Shown here: one piece after another, positions 8,321 through 15,350 of the stretch
Layout: each line of letters begins with the position of its first letter
How positions within the stretch are numbered: the first letter of the stretch is position 1
DNA from: Luteitalea sp.
Lineage (GTDB): Bacteria; Acidobacteriota; Vicinamibacteria; Vicinamibacterales; Vicinamibacteraceae
Assembly: GCA_009377605.1 (NCBI GenBank)
Contig: WHTT01000053.1
Span: 1 to 44,651 of the forward strand
Length of the DNA: 44,651 nucleotides
Reading direction: 5' to 3'
The notes under the pieces: model-generated
Databases searched by the model: none
Seen by the model: the letters and a program-made list of their open reading frames with translations, nothing else
Told to the model about the DNA's origin: nothing
Made by a program: the position numbers and the translations under genes

Positions 8321-9508
8321 TCACGCCCGCTTCCGTTCCGGCTCGAAGAACGGTAAACGCCGCACGCGCGCACTGGCACGCTTCCGCCGATGCTCGACGG
8401 TTACCTCTATCTCGACCATCGTGCCGGGCTCCGCAAAGGCCTGCTCGACGTGCGCAAGCGCGAGCGAACGCTTGAGCAACGGCGACCAACATCCGCTGGT
8501 CCCGTAGCCGATCTGGCGACCCTGAGCATAGAGTGGCACGCTCGTGCGCCATGGCAGCGCCGGTAGCTGTGGCGGCAACCCAACGTCCGTATAAAGTTGC
8601 TCGAGCCCATCCCACTCGACTTCGATCCCTACAAAGGCCCAGGCCGAGCCGTGGGCCCGTTCGGCGAGCAACGCGGACCGACCGATGAACCGCGGCTTCT
8701 TCAAGTTGACCGCCCAGCCGAGATTCAACTCGAATGGGGAAGACTTCTGCGCCTCGATCAGTGCATCCCGCGCCGAGATGTAATCGACACCAAGCAGCAG
8801 CAGGCCTGCCTCGATGCGGGCGATATCCATCGCGACGAGTCCCGCCGGCACCAAACCGTACGGCGTACCGACCTCGACCAACACATCCCAGATCCGCTCG
8901 CCGTCGTCACGGTGGACCCACAGCTCGTACCCGAGGTCGCCTGTGTAGCCGGTGCGAGAAACGGTCACCGGCACATCGGCAAGTCGAGCGGATGCGGCAC
9001 GGAAATACCTGAGCTGCTGAAGCTCCTCGCCGGCGAGCTGCGCGAGGATGGCTCGCGACGCGGGACCTTGCAAGGCCAACGCGGCAATCTCATCCGACTC
9101 ATCGTCAATGCTCACGTCGAGGCCGGGGGCGTTCTGCTGGAGCCAGCGCAGATTTGGCTCCGCCGAGGTGAGCCGAAATCGGTGATCCTCGAGGCGCGAG
9201 ACCGTACCATCCTCGATGACCTTGCCGTCTGCCTCGCACCAGGGCGTGTAGAGCACCTGACCCAGCGCGCACCGGGAGACGTCGCGCGTGACGATGCGGT
9301 CCAGGAAGCGAGCGGCGTCTGGCCCCGCGATACGGTACTTGTGCAACGGAGAGACGTCGATGAGCGCGGCGGCGCTTCGAATGGCGGCGTACTCGCGATC
9401 GTGCGTGAGCTCGTACGAGCCAGCCACGACGAAGCCCGCCCAGCGGCGCCAGCTAGCACCTTGCATGAGGGCGGACGTGCGGGCGTGGAACGGTGTGCGC
9501 TCGAGCAT
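8321..9508 (-). CDS. GcvT-like aminomethyltransferase/folate-binding family protein
   Basis: This about 395-residue protein has the T-protein fold signature: AALIDVSPLHKYRIAGPDAARFLDR near the N-terminus, a GKVIEDGTVSRL strand carrying the acidic residue at the folate site, and SRTGYTGDLGYELWVHRDDGERIWD, the most conserved GcvT block. A C-terminal barrel ends near FFEPERKRA. GcvT-type enzymes move a one-carbon unit from an N- or S-methyl compound to tetrahydrofolate. No gcvH or gcvP is nearby, so this is probably not glycine cleavage; dimethylglycine/sarcosine-type or DMSP-type demethylation are the known alternatives. ATG 9508 is chosen over a GTG at 9550 because homology begins there. It is first in the operon, directly upstream of the two FAD oxidases. 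Confidence 0.8.
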   Translation of the reverse strand: MLERTPFHARTSALMQGASWRRWAGFVVAGSYELTHDREYAAIRSAAALIDVSPLHKYRIAGPDAARFLDRIVTRDVSRCALGQVLYTPWCEADGKVIEDGTVSRLEDHRFRLTSAEPNLRWLQQNAPGLDVSIDDESDEIAALALQGPASRAILAQLAGEELQQLRYFRAASARLADVPVTVSRTGYTGDLGYELWVHRDDGERIWDVLVEVGTPYGLVPAGLVAMDIARIEAGLLLLGVDYISARDALIEAQKSSPFELNLGWAVNLKKPRFIGRSALLAERAHGSAWAFVGIEVEWDGLEQLYTDVGLPPQLPALPWRTSVPLYAQGRQIGYGTSGCWSPLLKRSLALAHVEQAFAEPGTMVEIEVTVEHRRKRASARVRRLPFFEPERKRA

Positions 9509-9581
9509 GCGTGCAACGTGTATCGTATGCGGCCTACCTCCGGGCCGCACTTCTCACGTTCCCTCTCTAATCCCGCGCGCC

Positions 9582-9618
9582 TTGACGCGACCAAGTATGG
9601 TCATCTAGAATGACCATA
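9582..9618 (+). promoter_or_regulatory. Promoter and operator of the Phd/VapC pair, probably leaderless
   Basis: TTGACG (9582-9587), 18 nt, then TAGAAT (9606-9611) form a sigma70-like promoter. A perfect 9-bp inverted repeat, TATGGTCAT (9596-9604) and ATGACCATA (9610-9618) with a 5-nt spacer, covers the -10 box and ends on the A of the start codon. Transcription would begin about at the ATG, giving a leaderless mRNA, and antitoxin bound to the palindrome would block the promoter. This matches the autoregulation known for Phd/YefM systems; the sites themselves are read from the sequence. Confidence 0.7.
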
Positions 9619-9857
9619 TGGGTAAGCTTCGATCGGCACAGTACTACAACGTCGCCAGGGCCAAGGCACACTTCTCGGAGCTCGTGCGCGAAGCGCTGCT
9701 CGGTGAAGAGGTGATCATCGCGAAAGACAACAAGCCGCTGTTGAAGTTGGTGCCGCTCGAGCCACGCGGGCCGCGCACACCCGGTTCTGCCAAGGGCCAG
9801 GTCCACATGGCTCCGGATTTCGACGAGACGCCGGCCGACTTCCACGACTACGTCTGA
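9618..9857 (+). CDS. Type II antitoxin, Phd/YefM (prevent-host-death) family
   Basis: The 79-residue protein has the family N-terminal pattern YYNVARAKAHFSELVREALLGEEVIIAKDNKPLLKLVPL: a strand, a helix with the conserved 'A+..hf..lv..al.G' and the 'i.+.+kp.a.l.p' strand. This half should form the DNA-binding dimer. The acidic, probably disordered C-terminal part (DFDETPADFHDYV) would neutralise the toxin. It overlaps the toxin gene by one nucleotide (TGATG), typical of such operons. The start codon lies in the operator palindrome and no Shine-Dalgarno site is present. Confidence 0.88.
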   Translation: MGKLRSAQYYNVARAKAHFSELVREALLGEEVIIAKDNKPLLKLVPLEPRGPRTPGSAKGQVHMAPDFDETPADFHDYV

Positions 9858-10243
9858 TGCGGCTCTTGCTGGATACGCATACGTTCCTGTGGTGGGTCGA
9901 CGATGACAAGCGGCTCTCTCGCGCAGCGCGTGCGGCAATCAGAGATCGAGAGAACGAGTGCCTCGTCAGCCTCGCGAGCTGTTGGGAGCTTACGATCAAG
10001 GTCAGTCTGGGGAAGTTGAGTCTCGAATCGAGCGTCGAACAGTTCGTGCCGACCCACACCGCCATCAACGGCTTCAGGCTCCTGCCCATCGAGTTTTCAC
10101 ACACGGGGCGCGTCGCTCGTCTGCCCTTCCATCATCGCGACCCCTTCGACCGCATGCTGGCCGCCCAGGCGCTCGTCGAACGTCTCGCTATCGTCTCTGC
10201 AGACCCCATCTTTCGGCGCTACGGCGTGAAGCGAGTCTGGTAG
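9857..10243 (+). CDS. Type II toxin, PIN-domain ribonuclease (VapC-like)
   Basis: The 128-residue PIN domain has its metal-binding acids in place: D6 in LLLDTHTFLWW, E44 in CWELTIKVSLGKL, D98 in HHRDPFDRMLAAQA and D116 in SADPIF. This subgroup (DTHTFLWW / WELTIK / DPFDR) is the one usually partnered with Phd antitoxins. It should cleave RNA, in relatives mostly tRNA or rRNA, when not bound by the upstream antitoxin. It has no own ribosome site and depends on coupling through the TGATG overlap. It ends 13 nt before the convergent ADOP gene. Confidence 0.9.
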   Translation: MRLLLDTHTFLWWVDDDKRLSRAARAAIRDRENECLVSLASCWELTIKVSLGKLSLESSVEQFVPTHTAINGFRLLPIEFSHTGRVARLPFHHRDPFDRMLAAQALVERLAIVSADPIFRRYGVKRVW

Positions 10244-10256
10244 GAAGCGGAGTCTT

Positions 10257-12710
10257 CTACTCCCACCGGAGCGCGACGGAGGGATCGATATTGGCTGCGC
10301 GCACGGCTGGCACCAGTGTGGCCAGAAGTGCCGCGAGCATCGATACCGCGCCCACTGCCACGAAGGTCACGGGATCTAGCGGCGTCACACCGAAGACGAA
10401 ATACGTGAGGACTTGGCTGAGGCCGGCGGCGGCGATCAGCCCGATGGCCACACCGATGATTGCGAGCTTGAAGCCCTCACGGAGGAACTGGCCCAGCACA
10501 CGGAGTGGACCAGCGCCAAGCGCCATGCGTAGTCCCATTTCCTGTGTCCGCTGACTCGCGCTGTGAGCCACCAAGCCGTAGATCCCAATGAGCGCCAGCG
10601 TGAGGGCCACGCCAGCGAACACCGCCAGCAAGACCATGAGAAATCGTTGCTCATCCACATCCTTGGCGATCACCTCCTCCATACTTTGAAACTGAATGAA
10701 TGGAAGCGTTGGCTCGATCGTGCCGACGACCTGCTGTATCGCTGGCGCGACAGCACCGCTGGGGCCGTTCGTGCGCACGACCCAGCTCACCGGCAAGAAG
10801 TGATGTACGGTTTCGAAGACGGTGTCCGGTACTTGCGTGGCCGGTACATAGATGGTTGGCGCCGCCGCCGTACCGAGCGCGCTCCGGGAGCTGGTCCAGC
10901 CGCTGTGAGACCGACTCTTCACGTCCCGCACGATACCGACGATCTCGCGTGGCGGATCACCAAGATTTCGCTCCAGTTGTAGAGAGCGCCCGACGGCAGC
11001 GCCGCCGAAGTACGTGCTGGCAAACGCCTCGTTGACGAGGGCGACTGGCACACCATCGGCGCGATCACGCGCATCGAAGCCACGGCCTGCCCGGATTGGA
11101 ATCTGAAACAGCTCGAGGTACTCCGATGTGACATAGCGCCAATCCACCGCGCGTCCGTCGCGAATCAGCGCATCCGGTGGGGGCTCCAGGGGAAGGTTGA
11201 GCCCCTGCTCCACGGGCACGTTGCTGGCGACCGCCGCGGAAAGAACTCCTGGCACCTCACGAAGCCGCGCCAGCGTACGCTCGAAGAACACGGCGGGCTG
11301 CTCGCGTGATTGCGCCGTCGAACCTTGCAAGGACATCTTGCCGACGACGATGTTTGACGGATCGAAACCGAGCTCGGCGCTGCGCAGATTGACGAAGGTG
11401 CGGATGAGCAGTCCGGCACCAACGAGCAAGACGACGGCGAGGGCCACTTCGGTCACGGCGAACGCGCGGCGCAGCCACATCATGCGCGGGCCGGCAGTCT
11501 GCCGGCCGCCCGCGCCGAGGACGGACCGAACATCGAGCCTGGCAGCACCCACAGCAGGCACGAGGCCGAAGAGAATCCCTGCACCCACTGCAAGGACCAG
11601 CGTCACCAGAAGCACGCGCCAGTCGAGGTCGACCGGGCCGATTAGCCACCCTTCCGGCAGGAGTGCGAGCAAGCTCCGCACACCCCAGCGAGCCACCACG
11701 AGGCCAAGCACCGCGCCGGCCATGCCGAGCAGAATGGACTCCGTGAGGACCTGTTGCATCAGGCGTGCACTCCAAGCCCCCACCGCAGCCCTCGTGGCCA
11801 TCTCCCGTCGTCTGCCGATGCCGCGGACCAGCTGGAGGCTTGCGACGTTCGCGCAGGCGATCAGCAGCAGGCATCCGACCGCGGCAAGAAGGATGAGCAG
11901 CGCATCGCGGTTGGCCAAGCCGAGCCACTGTTGGTACGGGATCCACATAATGGAGCGGCTGCGCTGTTCGCTGATGCTCCGAAGGTCCTCCTGCATTGCC
12001 AGGCGGCGCAGATCGAGCTCACTTGCCGCCTGCGCTGGCGCCATGCCCGGTCGAAGGCGGCCAAACACCGCGAAGTTCCACGCGTTACTCTGCGGTGAGA
12101 CTTGTAGAGGCGTCCAGAGATCCGCAGGAGGAAACGACTGAAACTCGGGTGGCGTGACGCCGACGACGGTGTGTGGAATCCCACCGAGCAGGAGTTGTTG
12201 GCCGATGGCTTTAGAACTGCCATCGAAGAACCGGCGCCAAAGCGAGTGGCTCAAGATAACCGCGTGCGGGCCGTCCGGCTGGTCTTCGGCGGCCGTGAAG
12301 CCCCGTCCCATGATCGGGCGGACGCCCAGCACGTCGAAGTAGCCCGAGGAGACAGGTAGGCCCTCGACGTACTCGGCTCGGTCTCCGGCGACGAGATTCC
12401 ATCCAGTGCCGCCGCCTATCGCCGCGATCGTTTCGAAGGAACGGAGCCGCTCCCGCACATCGTGGAAGACTTCGCCCGTTTGGGCGCCGCCGCCTGCAGA
12501 TGTCAGCACGAGCATGCGGTCGGGCTCCGGGTATGGCGGAGGCTTGAGCAGCGCCGCATTCACGACGCTGAAGATGGCGGCAGTGGCGCCGATGCCCAGC
12601 GCCAGTGTCACGAGCGCAGCCGCCGTAAACGCCGGCGTATGGCCGAGCGCCCGCACCGCGTAGCGCACGTCGTGCGAAATGGTCTCCACGCTGCCACGAA
12701 ACCTCGTCAT
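10257..12710 (-). CDS. ADOP-type MacB/FtsX permease (acidobacterial duplicated orphan permease)
   Basis: This is a complete 817-residue permease. It starts with SHDVRYAVRALGHTPAFTAAALVTLALGIGATAAIFSVVNA, the typical first transmembrane helix, then a MacB periplasmic core (about 50-240), an FtsX block with three helices (about 270-385), a further helix at about 412-432, a second periplasmic core and a second FtsX block (about 690-810). It ends in AANIDPSVALRWE, the canonical ADOP C-terminus. No ATPase gene is adjacent, as expected for orphan permeases. Their role is unproven; export or envelope stress functions are assumed by analogy with MacB. GGAGGG lies directly upstream of the ATG. It lacks the soluble N-terminal extension seen in the second, broken ADOP at 26909. 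Confidence 0.88.
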   Translation of the reverse strand: MTRFRGSVETISHDVRYAVRALGHTPAFTAAALVTLALGIGATAAIFSVVNAALLKPPPYPEPDRMLVLTSAGGGAQTGEVFHDVRERLRSFETIAAIGGGTGWNLVAGDRAEYVEGLPVSSGYFDVLGVRPIMGRGFTAAEDQPDGPHAVILSHSLWRRFFDGSSKAIGQQLLLGGIPHTVVGVTPPEFQSFPPADLWTPLQVSPQSNAWNFAVFGRLRPGMAPAQAASELDLRRLAMQEDLRSISEQRSRSIMWIPYQQWLGLANRDALLILLAAVGCLLLIACANVASLQLVRGIGRRREMATRAAVGAWSARLMQQVLTESILLGMAGAVLGLVVARWGVRSLLALLPEGWLIGPVDLDWRVLLVTLVLAVGAGILFGLVPAVGAARLDVRSVLGAGGRQTAGPRMMWLRRAFAVTEVALAVVLLVGAGLLIRTFVNLRSAELGFDPSNIVVGKMSLQGSTAQSREQPAVFFERTLARLREVPGVLSAAVASNVPVEQGLNLPLEPPPDALIRDGRAVDWRYVTSEYLELFQIPIRAGRGFDARDRADGVPVALVNEAFASTYFGGAAVGRSLQLERNLGDPPREIVGIVRDVKSRSHSGWTSSRSALGTAAAPTIYVPATQVPDTVFETVHHFLPVSWVVRTNGPSGAVAPAIQQVVGTIEPTLPFIQFQSMEEVIAKDVDEQRFLMVLLAVFAGVALTLALIGIYGLVAHSASQRTQEMGLRMALGAGPLRVLGQFLREGFKLAIIGVAIGLIAAAGLSQVLTYFVFGVTPLDPVTFVAVGAVSMLAALLATLVPAVRAANIDPSVALRWE

Positions 12711-12800
12711 GATTCCCTCCCTACTACAATGGCGATCGATCCTAGCGTAACCAGACGGGCACGGCGACCGGCTTCTTCACAAGCGCTCGGCTGCGCACAG

Positions 12801-12813
12801 GTGATAGAATCAC
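12801..12813 (+). promoter_or_regulatory. Short palindrome with -10-like box before the 79-aa/HNH gene pair
   Basis: GTGAT-AGA-ATCAC is a perfect 5-bp inverted repeat containing TAGAAT (12805-12810), and the GTG start codon follows at 12820. The geometry resembles the toxin-antitoxin operator at 9596-9618 (palindrome over the -10, almost no leader). No good -35 box is seen. Confidence 0.4.
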
Positions 12814-12819
12814 TCTATT

Positions 12820-13059
12820 GTGAGCGCTGCTAGAGCATACGAAGAAATCGTCGACTTTCTCGCGGCCGGAACCACGCCAGGCACGCTGGTGGCCTTTCGC
12901 CCATCAGAGGGCACACGGGCACGGGTGTCGTATTTGATCGATCGGGAGAAGACTGATAGCTTGTCTTCGGAAGAGCGGTCGGAACTAGATCACTACCTTC
13001 AACTAGAACACCTCATGAGGTTGGCCAAGGCCCGCGCGCGACACTTGATGACCTCATGA
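12820..13059 (+). CDS. Small acidic protein paired with HNH endonuclease, unknown function
   Basis: The 79-residue protein starts at GTG 12820 (MSAARAYEEIVDFLAAGTTP...) and is mostly helical by appearance: an N-terminal helix, a short strand around RARVSYLIDREK, then a charged helical C-terminus (SSEERSELDHYLQLEHLMRLAKARAR). From memory, similar small proteins with 'vadfIA.g..p..v..f.pS...+.RV..Li.+e+...Ls.eE..eLd.yl.lEHlm.laKa+A' occur next to HNH genes in Cyanobacteria and other phyla, so the pair is probably a conserved module. It overlaps the nuclease gene by four nucleotides (ATGA). An antitoxin or immunity role is possible but not shown. Confidence 0.7.
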   Translation: MSAARAYEEIVDFLAAGTTPGTLVAFRPSEGTRARVSYLIDREKTDSLSSEERSELDHYLQLEHLMRLAKARARHLMTS

Positions 13060-13481
13060 CGCGATACGTCAGCGAAGCCCTACGAGGCTTCGTCGCCGCG
13101 CGTGCTGGGTACAGGTGCGAGTACTGCTTGATTCGGGAGGAAGATACCTTCTTCGGCTGCGAGGTCGATCACATCGTCGCTGTAAAGCATGGCGGCCTCG
13201 CCCAACAGGAGAACTTGGCGAACGCCTGCTTGGTATGTAATCGGAACAAGGGTAGCGACCTCGGCTCAGTCAGCGCGCCAAGCGGACAATTTACGAGATT
13301 CTTCAATCCTCGAATCGACCGCTGGCGGGATTACTTCCAGCTGGATCGCCTCGTGATCAAGGCGCTGACTGATATCGGCGACGTGACGGTACGGATTTTC
13401 AGGTTCAATGACGACGAGCGACTGCTCGAACGGCAAGCCTTGGTGGCTGCCGGCACTTATCCAGGCCCGCCAGTGACGTAA
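13056..13481 (+). CDS. HNH endonuclease
   Basis: The 141-residue protein has an HNH/Zn-finger core: CEYC (C21, C24), EVDHIVAVKHGG (D38-H39), ENLANACLVCNRNKGS (N53, C58, C61). The two CxxC pairs should hold a structural zinc, and H39 should be the general base on DNA. The remaining 70 residues (RIDRWRDYF ... GDVTVRIFRFNDDERLLERQALVAAG) form a conserved tail common to this small family. It is translated from an ATGA overlap with the 79-residue partner, so a fixed stoichiometry is likely. Restriction, homing or toxin roles are all possible. No methyltransferase is adjacent, which argues against a simple restriction system. Confidence 0.85.
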   Translation: MTRYVSEALRGFVAARAGYRCEYCLIREEDTFFGCEVDHIVAVKHGGLAQQENLANACLVCNRNKGSDLGSVSAPSGQFTRFFNPRIDRWRDYFQLDRLVIKALTDIGDVTVRIFRFNDDERLLERQALVAAGTYPGPPVT

Positions 13482-13620
13482 TCCGCCCTGCCCCCGTCGC
13501 AAAGCCCCACCCCAGGAACGAGATCGGCTATGATGCCCAACTGCCATAACCGAACGTGAGACGTGTGTGCGCCGTCGTCCCAAGCGATGTGGCGTGGAGA
13601 GTCCTGTTCGCAGGAGGGTC

Positions 13621-15033
13621 ATGAGATTGGCCGCGAAGCATCACGGCTACGGCAGTCCATCTTCGCGCGTCGCGCCATGGCGGGCTGGCCGGCAAGATGG
13701 TTCCGCTAGAGCGGTCGCCCACGCGGTGGCGACGAGCACTGTGTGCGTACTAGCGGCGACGCTCACATACGTCTCGGTTGCCTCGGCGCAAACCGCTCCG
13801 GGCGCCAGGCTGTCAGCTCTGGTGCCGCAGATCGAGCGCAACTTGCGCGAGAACGTCCTGAAGTTCTGGTTTCCGCGAAGCGTCGACCGGGAGCACGGAG
13901 GGTACATCGTTCACTACGGGCCCAAGGGTGAGCCGCTGCCCGGCGGCACGAAGATGATCGTCACGCAGGCGCGGCAGCTGTGGCTCGCCTCCCGCCTATT
14001 GCGAACGAAGGCGTTCGACGGGGACGCCGGCTTGCGCGAAGCGGCAGACGTGGGCTTCGAGTTCCTCCGCAATCGGATGTGGGACACGGAGCACGGCGGC
14101 TTCTATTGGGAAGTCGATCCGACCGGGCGTGAGGTGCTTCGGCCGCACAAGCATCTCTACGGCCAGGCGTTTGGCCTCTACGCGCTGTCGGAGTACGTCC
14201 GCGCCACCAAGAGCAGCGAGGCGCAAGCGCTGGCCGATCAGCTGTTCGCGCTGCTCGAGAAGCACGCGTATGACCAGCAATACGGCGGCTATCGCGAGTT
14301 CTTCGCGCGTGACTGGTCTGCCCCACCGCCAGGTATCGAACCCTACCTCTCGAGCCCGCCGGAGGCGAAGCTGATGAACACGCACCTCCACCTCCTGGAG
14401 GCCTTCACGACCTACGTCCTCGCCGGGGCCGGTCCGCTCGCCAGGACGCGACTCGAAGAGCTCGTGGCCATCGAGACCCAGGCGGTCGTCCGCAAGCGCT
14501 GGGTCGCGTGCACCGACAAGTACCAGCGTGACTGGACGCCGATTCTGGATGAGGCGGGCGCCCGCGTGTCGTATGGACACGATATCGAGAACATCTGGCT
14601 GGTCGTCGACGCGCTCCACGCGCTAGGGCGTCCGACCGCGCCATATCACGACCTGTTCCGTGAGCTGTTCGAGTATTCGCGCCAGCACGGCTATGACGAG
14701 GAGGCAGGCGGCTTCTACGACAGCGGCCCACCGCACGAGCCGGCCGACCGGCGCGCAAAGATCTGGTGGGTCCAAGCCGAAGCCCTGGTGAGCGCGCTAC
14801 AGATGTACCAGCTGACGGGCGACGCGAGCTACGTGGAGGTCTTCGAGAAGACCTGGCAGTGGGTCGATACCCGCCAGACGGACTGGGATTCTGGCGAGTG
14901 GCACGGAACAATCCAGCCCGACGGAGAGCCGCGTCGCGACAACAAGGCACACCCCTGGAAGGGTGGCTACCACAACGGACGCGCTTTGGTGGAAGCCCTG
15001 GAGCGGATCGCAGCACTCTCGGCTGGGGACTGA
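13621..15033 (+). CDS. Exported N-acylglucosamine 2-epimerase/cellobiose 2-epimerase-family protein
   Basis: The start ATG at 13621 is set by AGGAGG at 13612-13617; a GTG at 13567 is in frame but has no such site. A long basic N-region and hydrophobic ATSTVCVLAATLTYVSVASAQ form a signal peptide. The (alpha/alpha)6-barrel follows with the family motifs QARQLWLASRLL, RPHKHLYGQAFGLYAL, MNTHLHLLEAFTTY, YGHDIENIWL, KIWWVQAEAL and PWKGGYHNGRAL, the last carrying the conserved histidine pair. Cellobiose 2-epimerases convert the reducing-end glucose of beta-1,4-disaccharides to mannose; the GHDIE and NTHLH motifs fit that branch. It sits alone before the TonB receptor. Periplasmic location and exact sugar are inference. 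Confidence 0.82.
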   Translation: MRLAAKHHGYGSPSSRVAPWRAGRQDGSARAVAHAVATSTVCVLAATLTYVSVASAQTAPGARLSALVPQIERNLRENVLKFWFPRSVDREHGGYIVHYGPKGEPLPGGTKMIVTQARQLWLASRLLRTKAFDGDAGLREAADVGFEFLRNRMWDTEHGGFYWEVDPTGREVLRPHKHLYGQAFGLYALSEYVRATKSSEAQALADQLFALLEKHAYDQQYGGYREFFARDWSAPPPGIEPYLSSPPEAKLMNTHLHLLEAFTTYVLAGAGPLARTRLEELVAIETQAVVRKRWVACTDKYQRDWTPILDEAGARVSYGHDIENIWLVVDALHALGRPTAPYHDLFRELFEYSRQHGYDEEAGGFYDSGPPHEPADRRAKIWWVQAEALVSALQMYQLTGDASYVEVFEKTWQWVDTRQTDWDSGEWHGTIQPDGEPRRDNKAHPWKGGYHNGRALVEALERIAALSAGD

Positions 15034-15350
15034 GGCTTCAACGTGGGTAGCACGTCAGGTAGCGAGGGGGGGCGTTAGGACCGCGCGGCCTGAAGGCCGC
15101 GCGCGCTATACGTCCGAGAAGTGCAGCGCGGTGCCGGAATCGGGCCAGATCATGCCGCAAAGAGCCGTATTGTACCTTCCCTTTTCTCCTCTTGTGCGGT
15201 ACATACGAAGCTAGCAGAACACACAAGCACATGCATGCGCCGCGATCTTGCCGAGGCCCGGGCGGCCCGAGCCGGTCGCGCGTGTGGACGCATAGCCATC
15301 AACGGGCAGCGGCGTCCAGACCGCACCCTTCCTGACCGGAGTCGTCTGCA
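15034..15350. other. Intergenic region before TonB receptor, with a hairpin
   Basis: This 317-nt gap contains a 10-bp stem hairpin at 15082-15103 (see repeat entry), and a 6-bp inverted repeat TGTACC/GGTACA (15171-15176, 15198-15203) with a 21-nt pyrimidine-rich spacer that could be an operator. No convincing sigma70 promoter, RNA gene or coding region was recognised. Confidence 0.5.
15082..15103. repeat. Palindromic repeat, CCT-NN-AGG class, possible terminator
   Basis: CGCGCGGCCT, GA, then AGGCCGCGCG form a perfect 10-bp stem with a two-base centre, about 50 nt after the epimerase stop. The arrangement matches the palindromes at 6725 and 40233. There is no T-tract, so it is a repeat of the REP kind more than a standard intrinsic terminator. 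Confidence 0.6.
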
